Assembly (NCBI RefSeq): GCF_035046505.1
Contig: NC_089824.1
Coordinates: forward strand, 223,342,244-223,406,243
From: Tiliqua scincoides
Lineage: Eukaryota > Chordata > Lepidosauria > Squamata > Scincidae
DNA: 64,000 nucleotides
Direction: 5' to 3'
Below are positions 21,475-31,905 of this stretch, piece by piece. Position numbers and translations under genes: made by a program. Positions within the stretch are counted from its first letter, which is position 1. Each line of letters starts with the position of its first letter. Under the pieces are notes generated by a model, which saw only the letters and a program-made list of their open reading frames with translations, was not told the origin of the DNA and did not search any database.

Positions 21475-21623
21475 AGGAGCAGCTACCACTCTCAGATCTT
21501 GAAGAAAATGACCAGGTCCTAGAGGTGGAGGCCCTACTGCCCCCCCATGCCCGGATTGCCAAAGAAGTGATGGAGAGATGCATCCACTTACTCTCCAACA
21601 AGAGCCTTTGTGTGCGACTGAAG
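21475..21623 (+). CDS. TTI1: TTI1 exon 4 (residues 833-882)
   Basis: Acceptor CCTCTTTAG and donor AAG|GTACTC; phase 1 in, 0 out. The peptide begins EEQLPLSDLEENDQVLEVEA and ends AKEVMERCIHLLSNKSLCV and RLK, matching human VMERCIHLLSDKNLQIRLK. The SDLEEND segment right after the exon junction is an acidic serine site of the CK2 type. HEAT-like helices resume at KEVMERC. Confidence 0.96.
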
Positions 21624-21944
21624 GTACTCCTCATAGCCGTACTACTGGCCATTGCTTCTTTAGGAATTCCAGGCAGTTACAAAAGGGCCCATGAAGGAAG
21701 CAAGAGTCTTCCTGTGCCAGAGTCCTGATGATGACTCATGTTCCATGGGACTGGGACAGTTTAGCTGTTTTCTTTTCCCTAGAATTTTCTTAAAGGTGCC
21801 AAACCAGAGTGTGTGACATGTGTTGTTCTCAAAGATTCTCAACCATTAAGAGAAATGTAAGCATCCTGGACTGAATCTCAGGGCCTAACTCTGTTGTTAG
21901 GGGAAACTTCTGGCTGCACTTTCTAGGCAGAACCTGCCACCCTT

Positions 21945-22164
21945 GGCCTGCAGCAGTGGCAGCAAAGGAAAGGCCTGCCTTGCTTTGTGCAAGGCTTTTT
22001 ATAGGCCTTGAGCTATTGCAAGACCTTCATTCGTTCATATAAGTTCCATCTCTAATATATTCATTTAATTTATTCAAATTTGAAATGTGAATTATTTCTT
22101 CTTCCCAGTCCCCAACACAGTGTCAGAGAGTGCCAAAACGTTTGGACACCCCTGCACTAGTGCT
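21945..22164 (-). mobile_element. Partial hAT MITE, same family as 24483-24909
   Basis: The right end reads GTTTGGACACCCCTG, and the minus strand then follows the element at 24483 through ATGAATGAAGG-like and CTTGCAATAGCTCAAGGCCT sequence. The far end is missing. It lies in TTI1 intron 4. Confidence 0.75.
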
Positions 22165-22479
22165 AGAACTGGAAGCAGATTGTCAGAACGGTCTATTTGC
22201 AGCATAGTTCCTGTGCCAAAGCATCTGGTTCCTGTGCCAAAAGAGGTGGGATTCTGAGGCCTGGATGCTTTCTGCAAAATAAGCCATATTCATATGTCTG
22301 TGTGACCTTCATGGTTCCTTTGGTTCCTGCCTGCCTTGGAGCGATGGCCAATTGTTGTGCAGGCCACTGAAGTCCTGCTCCAACCGAGGTCTTTGTATGT
22401 TTTTACAGTCATGAGGGCTAGGATCTTGCTGACAAAAAATGTCGGGCAGTTGTGCTGGTCCATTTGAAACATCCTCTAC

Positions 22480-23083
22480 CAGTGTTTCTCAAACTGGGTT
22501 GGGACCCACTGGGTGGGTTTCCATTCATTTCAATATTTTATTTTTATTATATTAGACTTGATGCTGCCATGGTATGTAACTGCATTTGGGGAAATGTGAC
22601 AGATCTGTACTTTGAACAGACTACTATGTATATGCTTTTAACAATGATGGTCAATGGGACTTACACCTAGGAAAGTGTGGGTAGGATTACAGCCTAGGAT
22701 TGTTGCTGCTTCAAGGGCACCGTGCGACCTTGAAGCAGCTGGTAAGCTGCAGCTGAGCTGTTCCATCTGCTCGGAGCGTGGGAGGATGGAGGCCAGAATG
22801 TTAAAACCAGATCGGAGTGTAACACCTTGAATGTGGTGGTTCTTGAAAGAGAGAACCTTCTTTCAATTTGTAAAAATCCCTGCGTGGATTTAATAAGCCT
22901 GCCTGTGTAAACCGCCTTGAATAAAGTCTTGAATAAAGACCAAGAAAGGCGGTATATAAATACTGTATATTATTATTATTATTATTGTTAAAAAATTTCC
23001 CTGCTGATGATTTCACTTCTGGTGGGTCCTGACAGATTCTCATTCTAAAAAGTGGGTCCCGGTGCTAAAAGTGTGAGAACCTG
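22480..23083. mobile_element. hAT-like element split by a retroposon
   Basis: Left end CAGTGTTTCTCAAACTGGGT and right end GTGTGAGAACCTG are inverted, with GGGACCCACTGGGTGGG and AAAGTGGGTCCCGG inside them. Between them, at roughly 22690-22990, is a retroposon with an AAACCGCCTTGAATAAAG tail and (ATT)n. The flanking 8-mers TCCTCTAC and TTCTACTC do not form a clean duplication. Confidence 0.65.
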
Positions 23084-23438
23084 TTCTACTCTGATGATAA
23101 AGCACCAACCCGGAAGTCATCAAGGAGCAACCAAGAAAGCTTCTGTCTCTCTGATGCTCTTCACTCTGCACACTGAAGAAAATTTAAAAGGGAAGTGGGA
23201 GGAGGAGAAGCTGGAACCTGGGGCTGGGGGCTTAAAGAATTCCCAGCTTATCTTTAGGCTGCCTGGGACACCTTGTAGGCAGTGATACGTCTGAAGGGCA
23301 GAATTGTTGCTGAGGAAGGCACTCTTGTCCATCTTACTCCCCTTCTGTACTTGTGGGAGGGTCACAAGTCTGCATGTCTTGATAATACCCCCAGTAGTTC
23401 CAGTAAGAATTTCTTTTGATTTCTCCCATCGCCCACAG

Positions 23439-23579
23439 GTCCTGAATATCTTGGAGCTCTGTGTGACACTGCTGCATCCGCACGAAAACCACCTCCTCCC
23501 CTTGGCTCATCGGACGTGGCCAGCTCTGGTCAGTCGCCTGACCAATGATGATCCTTTGGCTGTGCTAGGAGCCTTCAAG
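23439..23579 (+). CDS. TTI1: TTI1 exon 5 (residues 883-929)
   Basis: Acceptor CCCATCGCCCACAG and donor AAG|GTAAAC; phase 0 at both ends, 47 codons. The peptide reads [20 protein letters not shown], then [20 protein letters not shown] and AVLGAFK. It aligns with human [20 protein letters not shown] and the following RLTRDAPLAVLRAFK. It forms one HEAT-type helix pair of the C-terminal solenoid. Confidence 0.97.
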
Positions 23580-24482
23580 GTAAACATGCCCAGAAGCCTG
23601 GCAGAGCTTGCAAGAGGAATTTATCAATCTCAGCGCAGGATTAATTGATATCAATCAATTTCAAGAATTGATTGATTGACCTTGGGGCAGGCACAGCTCA
23701 CTTGCCAGGCCTCCAGACACTTGAGTTGGTGATTTTTTTTTGTACAATAGTCTTTGGTATGTCAGGGGCTGGGGCCCACCTTGAACCCTAGCCTGCAACG
23801 TGGGGCCCATCTTGAAGGGCAAGTGCAAGAGGGGGTGGGCAGCCAGCTGACCACCCTGCCTCAGTGCCGCCTTCTCTTCCTTTTTCTGCCCAGCAGCAGC
23901 CAGTCAGCAGTATTGCTGCGGTGTCATTCTTCTCCTTTCTTTCCAAGTTGCTGTGGGGCGTGGGGGGGGGGGAGTGGCAGGGCAACAAATGGACTGCACT
24001 TCCTAAAATGTGGAAGAAAAGGAACTGTAAGCAAGGCTGAAAAAGGAGTGCAGTTGGGGGGCAGCAGGTGGGTGAGTGGGAGACCAAGAGAGCCCATTGT
24101 AGATGAGGGCTTGGCCAATGCGCCCCCTCCAGAACCAAAGTCTCCTACATGATTTGCAGTGTGTGGGAGCCTTAACCTCGGCTGCTGCTCTGTCTGCCCA
24201 GACCTGAGCCACAAAGCACAATGGTGGCAGTGGCAGAAGCTCTGCACACCACTTCTGGTCCCCACCCACTTGTTGAAGACCTCTGGGTTAGTGGGTCTGA
24301 GCTGCCTCCTCAGAGACCAGTGTGTAGTTAGGTTCCACTTCTCACCATATCTAGTAGCACTCCAGTCTCAGGTAGCTGCTTCCTTCCAGAAAAAAAGAGA
24401 AGCTTCCTCATTCATGTGGGTGCTGCCATTCAGAAGGATGGGGGTTTACTGTGTCTCATACATGCAGCACCATACACTATAC

Positions 24483-24909
24483 CAGGGGTGTCCAAAGTTT
24501 TTGGCTGCAGGGCCACATCATCTCTGACACTGTGTCTGGGGCCGGGGGGGGGATTAATTTACATTTAAAATTTGAATAAATTTACATAAATGAATAAATA
24601 GAGATGGAACTTATATGAATGAATGAAGGTCTTGCAATAGCTCAAGGCCTATAAAAGGCCTTGCACAAAGCAAGGCTGGCCTTTCCTTTGCTGCCTCTGC
24701 TGCATCACAGACATGAAACAGCAAGCAGTGGAGGGAGCCCTCATCCCACAGCTCACGCAAAGAGGTAAAACAGTTGCCCTCACACTGAGAGCAGTTGTGT
24801 CGTGTCAGTGCAGGCTGCAACAAATCTATGGAGGACCAGAGGCTCACTGGAGATTGGGGGCTCTCTGAGGGCCACATGTGGCCCCAGGGCCGGGGTTTGG
24901 GCACCCCTG
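24483..24909. mobile_element. Complete hAT MITE with perfect 8-bp duplication
   Basis: Ends CAGGGGTGTCCAAAG and GGTTTGGGCACCCCTG are inverted. The target duplication CACTATAC is perfect (24475-24482 and 24910-24917). At 427 bp it has no transposase. It sits in TTI1 intron 5; a partial relative is at 21945-22164. Confidence 0.93.
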
Positions 24910-25169
24910 CACTATACCTATACTTCTGGCAGGGGGGGGTTGTCACCCCATCCCCCTCTGGTGATTTCTGCACCAACAGGATAGTTTTGCAACTTGTATA
25001 CGAAGTACAAATAAAACAACTTTGTGAATTTTTTATTTAGCTTATAGATTACTCCGTGACAAGGATCTCTTTATTGTAGACAAGGTCTACAAGGTCTACA
25101 ATAAAGGCAATATCCAACATAAGAAGGGCAAGGAGAATTCAGCGAAAAGCTAGATTGTTCATTTGTTCA

Positions 25170-25565
25170 TGTATTTTTTTGTATTTTATAACTGCCTTTC
25201 TTCACAAAAGACCATTCAAGGTGAAGGTTAATGACAGAAAGCAATAAAAAGTAAAACAAGATTAGATCAAGATTAATTATATAGCAATCATTAACATGAC
25301 AACTGCACCACCAGTAAAAAATGATCTTCCAACTTCTGTCTAAATAAAAAGGTCTTAGCATCCTGTCTGCAGATGGGCAATTAGGGAGCCTGGCAAATTT
25401 GTCAGGGGAACCACAGTTGTGGGGCCACTTCCAAAAAGCCGCTGCCTCCAGCACTTGGCAACCATGTAGCCAACAGTGATGAACCAGTGAGGGCCTGCAA
25501 AGCTGGTTGAAAAACTTCACCAGCCCATCGTGCAAAGCTCTGTATAATAAAATGAGAAAGCCAGA
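25170..25565 (-). repeat. Diverged interspersed repeat, family unassigned
   Basis: The run beginning TATTTTATAACTGCCTTTCT, with later GGGCCACTTCCAAAAAGCC, resembles a squamate retroposon read from its 3' end. A similar opening, TTTTATAGCACTTCTGCCTC, occurs near 28307, so the two may share a family. Confidence 0.4.
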
Positions 25566-25770
25566 AGGGAGCACACAAAGCTCACTGCCTTTGGCAAGGA
25601 GTTCCCTAGCAGGGGAATCACCACCAAGAAGCTACTGGGTCTTACTTTATACAGTCGTGCACCACTTAACGACAGGTACCGGGACCACAGTCCCTGTCAA
25701 GCAGCTCTTGACGCAGTCTGGTCCCTCCGCAGGGAAGGGGGTGTTCTGCACCCCTCCCCTCCGGAAGGAC

Positions 25771-25962
25771 GTCTGAGCTTCCCAGAGGCAGCACATGTTT
25801 GCCTGCTGCCTCTGCATAGCTCAGACCGAGGGAAATTGCGTCTCTTGTACGACTTCTGGTTTCATGGAGGAAGCCAGAAATTGTACAAGAGATGCAATTT
25901 CCCTCAGTCTGAGCCTTGCAGAGGCAGCGCTTGGATGTGCGCTGCCTCTGGGAGGCTCAGAC
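25771..25962. repeat. Long palindrome (93-bp arms, 6-bp centre), foldback element
   Basis: Arms 25771-25863 and 25870-25962 are reverse complements at roughly four fifths of positions, starting GTCTGAGCTTCCCAGAGGCA. Inverted similarity continues outside the arms (CCCCTCCCCTCC on both sides). The outer left sequence near 25655 (CAGTCGTGCACCACTTAACG) looks like a DNA-transposon end. It lies in TTI1 intron 5. Confidence 0.8.
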
Positions 25963-26250
25963 AACCATCAGGAGGGGAGGGGAGCCGAACTCTCCTCACT
26001 TTCGGAGCATTGGAATGTGTGCCTCTCTCTGACATCCGTGTAACCACACGTGGTTGTCGGTTATGCTATCTCGGTGTTAACCAGGACGTTGCTAAAGCGT
26101 GCATATCTGTATATTGAGAAGAATTTGTGTTCTCTTTTCACCTTAAGAATGAGTCCTGGCCAGCTACCAGCAATGGAAACAGACCGTAAACTAACTACTC
26201 AACTAAATAAAACACAACAAAAACACACAGTAATAAATAAATAAATAAAA

Positions 26251-26652
26251 GAGAAGGCCTTTTTACAAGTGCCGCCGCCTAGGGAGGTACGTGGGGCGGC
26301 TGCAAGAAATAGGGCCTTCTCAGTAGTGGCACCAACGCTATGGAACTCCCTTCCCCTTGACTTAAGAATGGCTCCCTCTCTTGAGACCTTTCGGCAAGGC
26401 CTGAAGACCCTTCTGTTTAAACAGGCCTTCTGAGTTCTTGGCCTTTTAACATTTTTTAACATCTTTTAATATTTTTTTTTACAGGCCTGATTCTTTTATG
26501 ACTTGCTGCTGCTCTATGCTCTTTTTACCTATTTTTACTCTGACTGCTGTTTTTAGTATGTGTTAATATGTTTTTATTTGCTTTTAAATTGTTTTTAATA
26601 TGTTGTAAGCCGCCTTGAGTCCCTTCGGGGAGAAAGGCGGGGTAGAAATAAA

Positions 26653-26688
<36 letters not shown>

Positions 26689-26690
26689 AA
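26251..26690 (+). mobile_element. L2-like LINE, 5'-truncated, young copy
   Basis: Starts abruptly after an (AATA)n-like stretch and runs through the same coding end (APTLWNSLP, LKTLLFKQAF, stop) and 3' UTR as 1364-1785, with only a few differences, to an (ATT)n tail. Strong 5' truncation and near identity to the other copy point to recent target-primed insertion. Confidence 0.85.
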
Positions 26691-28299
26691 TCAATACTGC
26701 AGCTAGACACTGCAGAAGTGTTTCTTCTCCTTTGTAAGGCAGCAGCGGAAAACGATGTCTTAACTGGATGGACAATGTTATAGGATGTGCTTTTAGACAT
26801 GTATTTAAAATGTGCACATGGAGAAAAAGTATCTCTTTCCCTGGACCTTCTGTAGTGGCCAGAGCACAGCCCAGTGGTTTGACAGGGAGTGGATGGTCAA
26901 AAGTGCAACAAAGTGAACTTCACTTTGGGGATAATTAGCAGTAATAGGGTAATAGGATAATTAACAATAGTAGGGTAGGGGGATCAAAATAAAACACCTC
27001 AGTGTTTCTGCAACCAAAATCTTTCATGTACACACCACTTGCACAAAGGAGCAATAAGCCTGTCAATCTGCAGAAGACAGACAAAGAAATATAGCAGGGA
27101 ATTGGGGGGGAGCGGTAAGGCTGCATCAAAGGACAAGTGTAACAATCTGTATCTGCTGTGTGATGCATAGCAAATGTCCCCTTACCCTGAGGAGACATCC
27201 AGCAGCCAAAATTCCCATGTTGGATGCAGCACTGGTTGTGCTCAGGATTCCAGCACATGAGTTCACCCTGGATTGGGCTGCCTCATTTGAGGGATGTTAA
27301 ATTTTGAACCCTGGTATCAAAGTTCACTGTTGCATGTTGCAAATGTTTGCTCATTAGAGCATCAGTAGCCCCTAAGAGCTGCAGAGCAAGGTGTTGTAGG
27401 GGGAACATGCAGAGGTGGTCAGTGGGGAAGAGTCATGAAGTCTGATTGGAAGGCTTGCTGAGAGCCTGCAGAAGCTACTAAAAGTGTCCAGGGCGTTCAA
27501 AAGTAGTGTGAAAACTGGCATGTAAACAATCCACAGGTGCCACTTTTGAAGAAGCATTTCTTGTTTATTTGGGCATCTCTGCAGAATGGATATGGCATTC
27601 TTAAAACCCATCTTTTTGGGTGAGATTTCACTCCTGCGTGATGGCAGTATTTGCCTAAATTTATGAGACAGGTTAGTGACTGTTTCTTCCAAGGCGACTG
27701 AAAATCTCCCCCCCCCCCCGTTTCAGAAAGACTCATGCATGGCCCCTGAGGGATTGTGTGCCTCTCAGGACTCTGGCTCAGAGTTGCTGACCAGTAAGGC
27801 AATAATTAGGTACTCATTTAGGAGGGTGTCCTTAAGGCTTCTAGTTCTGAAATCCAACCTACCAATACTCTCTGAAGAGTCTTTGAAATGTAAATGGTTT
27901 TGAGTGATTAAAGCCAGAAGTGCAAACAGCCAACCCAAGCCAGCTGTGCCCAGCTAGCCTTGTAGATTGAGTCTTGGATTGAATCTTGCAGTCACTCTTG
28001 TAAATGTGGGGGCAGAGAGATGAAGGAAGGAGAAGTCGTTATCAAGTAGCAGAATTCTCTTTAGCATTTTGAGATATGCTGCCTAGCAGCAGGGAAGGTG
28101 ATCTTTGCAATTATAAAATCCTTTTGATGGTGGCCTCTTTTTTAAAAAGAAAAATGACGTGGGGATTGGGAAGCCAAGTGGGGGAAGGAGAGTGTCCTTC
28201 GTTGAGTCTCCTCGCATGCATGACTTGGTAAATGGACACGTTCACAGAGGTCAGGTCTGTCAGTGGTTGAAAGCCACACCATCTAAGAGGAAGGTTACT

Positions 28300-28980
28300 G
28301 CTTTTTGTTTTATAGCACTTCTGCCTCACCTCCCTTGCCTATTGAGGCAGTTTACACTAGATAAAGCAATCAAAACACAATGAACAGAACAGCAGCTAAT
28401 TAAAAAGGCAGCATGAAACAGGACCAAGCATCTCAACTCAAAGGCCACAACTCCACACCCCTGCTACCACCAATGACCATTCACACACACCCAAAAACAA
28501 CTGAATGGAAAAGCCAGGTCTTCACATCTTTCCTGGAGGAGCACAGGGCTGAGGCCCAGTGGGCCTCTGGTAGAAGGGCATTGTCAGCACTGCTGCTGCT
28601 CCTAGTGGATGCCTACTGGACCTCTGAAGGCAAAGTCTCCTGGAGCAAGACCTGAGGCTACGATGGAGCATATGGTAAGAGACAATCCTTAAGGTGTCCA
28701 GGCCCCAAACTGGACTTTAAAGGTCAGCACCAACACCTTAAATTGAGTCCAGAAACAAGTTGGTAGCCAGTGCAATTCACAAAGCTGTATTCCCACCAAG
28801 CAGTCCAAGTGAACAGGCTGACTGCTGCTTTTTCAATCAACTGACGTTTCGAAATACTTTCTGCGGGCAGACCCATGTAGAGCACCTTACAGTAGTCCAG
28901 TCTTGAGATGACCAGATTACTGCAGAGATCCCTTCAGCTAGATCAGACCTCTGTAGGAAAGGCTGTAACTGGCAAAGCAG
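28300..28980 (-). repeat. Diverged interspersed repeat, family unassigned
   Basis: Segments such as GTTGGTAGCCAGTGCAATTC, ACCCATGTAGAGCACCTTAC and AGTAGTCCAGTCTTGAGATG are familiar from sauropsid interspersed repeats, but I cannot assign a class. No coding frame is evident. It fills the end of TTI1 intron 5, up to about 70 bp before exon 6. Confidence 0.45.
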
Positions 28981-29053
28981 CCATAACTGTCCTTGTCACA
29001 AGGAGTTTTTATTCAGGCTAAAGTGACCTCTCCTGTTTGGTGGGCCTTGACAG

Positions 29054-29258
29054 GTGCTGTGCACATTGGGAACCCACAGTGGTGACTTCCTGAGGCGGCG
29101 ATTCTGCAAGGATGTCCTACCCAAGCTGGCGTGCTCCCTTGTCATGCAGGCGCCAGTCAGTGCCCGTGCCGGACCCATCTACAGCCATACCCTGGCCTTC
29201 AAGCTACAGTTGACAGTGCTCCAGGGCCTCGGACTGCTTTGCAAAACCCTAGATCTTG
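29054..29258 (+). CDS. TTI1: TTI1 exon 6 (residues 930-997)
   Basis: Acceptor GGGCCTTGACAG and donor CTTG|GTGAGT; phase 0 in, 1 out. The peptide includes [40 protein letters not shown] and [12 protein letters not shown], almost residue for residue the human C-terminal HEAT block. This is the most conserved part of the protein outside exon 2. Confidence 0.98.
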
Positions 29259-29674
29259 GTGAGTGGAGAGGGTGCTGGGTGAAGTGGGGGTGGCTGGCCA
29301 CGTAGGCCATGTTGTCAGGAGGACCTTTTCCACATGCCCAGACCCCCCCACACACACACACTGAGAGGTGTGAACCCACAGTGGCCATGGGAGGTGGAAG
29401 TCTCTGTGTTCCAAAATTCTACACAAATGCAGAATGTGACGTTAGTTGGGCACAATATTTAGTTTTAATGGCAATTCCAGCTCTCATTAACCCATTTCTG
29501 CCAACCCACAGGTGTACACATTTGATCCCTGTTGCATATATGCAACATTGGGCATAAATGGCTTGAAATAAAAAATTGTCGCTTTCATAGAAGATTTCTG
29601 GGGTCAGGGAAATTCTCTGATGAAGGTTGACCAAGCAACCTTCTGCTGACGTTTCTCTTTTCCTGTTCCTGCAG

Positions 29675-29762
29675 GTGAGAGTGACCTGAATATGGTGGCA
29701 GACACCTGCCTGCCCTACCTCAGTGCCAAGCAGCCAGTGAAACTGCAAGAAGCTGCCCGCAG
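29675..29762 (+). CDS. TTI1: TTI1 exon 7 (residues 998-1026)
   Basis: Acceptor CTGTTCCTGCAG and donor CGCAG|GTAATA; phase 1 in, 2 out, 88 bp. The peptide is [20 protein letters not shown] followed by PVKLQEAAR, matching human [20 protein letters not shown] and PVKLQEAAR. Confidence 0.97.
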
Positions 29763-31714
29763 GTAATACTCCCATGCTGTCACATGTACACCTCGGAGCA
29801 GCAGCAGTCCCCAGAATCATACGTGCTCCTCCTCACCTTTGCCAAAAGTGACTGGGCCCAATCTAGATAATTTGTCTTCCTCTCCACCTCCCCTTCCCCC
29901 CCCCAAATCCTGGCCACGACAGACCTGCAAACGTGCGTCGTCGTGCAATTTCATCCACTAGGAAGCAGGGAGGTGCTGAGGCGCCCTGCAGTGCTGAGCC
30001 AGGAAGAGGGACACCTGCCCATGTGAGCTGTCTGGGAGCAGCCACCACAGTTCCGCTTCTGGGGTCTTGCTGGACCTCTTCCTGTGCTGGGATCAGGAGG
30101 CAGGGACTGCTAGTGTCATCCCCCCCCCCCCATGGAAAGGGTCCAGGGAGCAGAGCTAGGAAAGAGCTGCGGCCTTTGAGAAGTACTGTCAGGCTGAGGA
30201 GGTTGTATTGGGCTAAAGATGGATAACAAGGCCCACTTCATGTGTTCTTATACAGCCAGGTCAGCCAAGATGCCCCTGGCACATATTTCAAGGCATGTCC
30301 CCCAGGGACCAGCCCTTCCCTGTCCCTGCAAAGCTCCAGCCAGCAGCCATTGTGCAAGTTGGAGCACTACCATCCAGCTCCAGCCAGGGAAAGGACCATA
30401 GGGGAACCAGCAAAGTGAACCACAGATCACCTGGCAAGGCCTGACCCCCTCAATCACCACCACAGCAGGCTTGTGCTCTGAGCTGCTGTGGTTTGTCTTG
30501 AGCATGTGCCTTGCCCAGTCGCTTGTGACCTCCTCTTGCTTTTAGGTGCTGATTTAGGGAGCACATGCATGGCATCTGCTTGCCCAGACCCACCTTTAAA
30601 CATGCCTTGAATATGTAGCAGGTGAGTGCTGAGTTTGATCAAGACCCTAGGCACCTGGAATGCCACGTGCTTCAACTTCTTTTCACCTGCCCAGCACTAT
30701 ATTAAAGCAGGCCACCACTATGCCTCCTCCATTGTGACCTTGCTCTGCTCAATTTGAAAGGATCTGGGCCCAGTTCTGTGGCCTGGCCTGGAGCAGAGTG
30801 AGGTGAGAAAGCCCTGAAAGGGTAGAATAAATGGTCATTTCAGCCTGGGGGGGGGTGGCTGATGGCATTTATGAATGCTCCCCTAAGGGGGTTTTCAAGG
30901 ACAGCCCCAGGCAATGCACATTCCAGTCTGAAGCATGGTCAACCACTGCCAGGGTGAATTCCAGTTTCAGATCAGCTCCCCAAGATCACACTAGACAGCC
31001 AGATTCCATTGCAAGCTCAGCTCAAGCAACCCTGGTGCAGTAGGAGGGGCACAAATCCCTCAGATGATCCTGTTCTGCTCCAAGCCTAGACAGACCCATG
31101 TTTCTGACCCACCTCTAGTTATGAGCAGACAGGCACACTTCCCTCTGCCCTGCTGGCACCATGTCCAGTGCTTGGACTCCCTCTTGTGCCTGCCAGCCCC
31201 GCCAGCCAGGGTGTGGTGCTCTGCTCAGTGAAACATTTCAGTAAAACAACAAACCCAAACAAACACACCAGCCTGACTGGGATCTTTTGCCATGGAAACG
31301 AAGGTTGCTTGGAAACTGCCAAAGAGGAAGTTCTCTTAATACACATGCACACAAACCTGGGTGCTCTTAAGCTGTAGAGGTCTCCAGGCTGTGGAGAGAG
31401 AATCGCTTGCCTTGGATATGTGTGTCTGCCTTGGCAGTTCTGTCCTTTCTACCTGACCATGCTGGACAGGAGGGCTTGGCACAAAGGAGGTGGCTCGGTT
31501 GGAGACAGAGGGCAAGATGGAGGCAAATGCCAGGAAAGTGGGCTGCTGCCAGGTTTGTTAGTGCAAAGGTTCAGGTTTGACTGAGTGGCCCTTGGAACCT
31601 GGCCCATCTGCAAGCTGGGCTTTTCTTCATTGTGCTGAGACGACTCTAGAAAGGCAAAGTCTTTGCTCACACAAGCTACTCTGTTGAAAGGACCACTTTC
31701 TTCGCCATGCACCC

Positions 31715-31905
31715 ATAACCAAGTGGCAGAGCAGGCACTTTGCATGCAGAAGAACCCAGATTCAATCCCCACCAGCTACAGTTAGAAGATCTTGAGAACC
31801 AGACAGGGAAAGGGGCCTCTGCCTGAGATCCTGAGGAGCTGCTGCTGGTCTGAGGAGACCTTGCCAGGCTGCCTGGACCCAGGGAAGATGGGCAGGTGTT
31901 CACAT
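31715..31905 (+). mobile_element. tRNA-derived SINE
   Basis: AAGTGGCAGAGCAGGCACTT followed by TTTGCATGCAGAAGAACCC and AGATTCAATCCCC gives a tRNA-like A box and B box. The body contains CCTCTGCCTGAGATCCTGAG, as in a common squamate tRNA SINE. It is in TTI1 intron 7, in sense orientation, and diverged. Confidence 0.65.

Noticed and set aside
22472-23091. Target duplication around the hAT-like element at 22480-23083
   Set aside because: The 8-mers TCCTCTAC and TTCTACTC agree only with a shift, so I do not claim a duplication.
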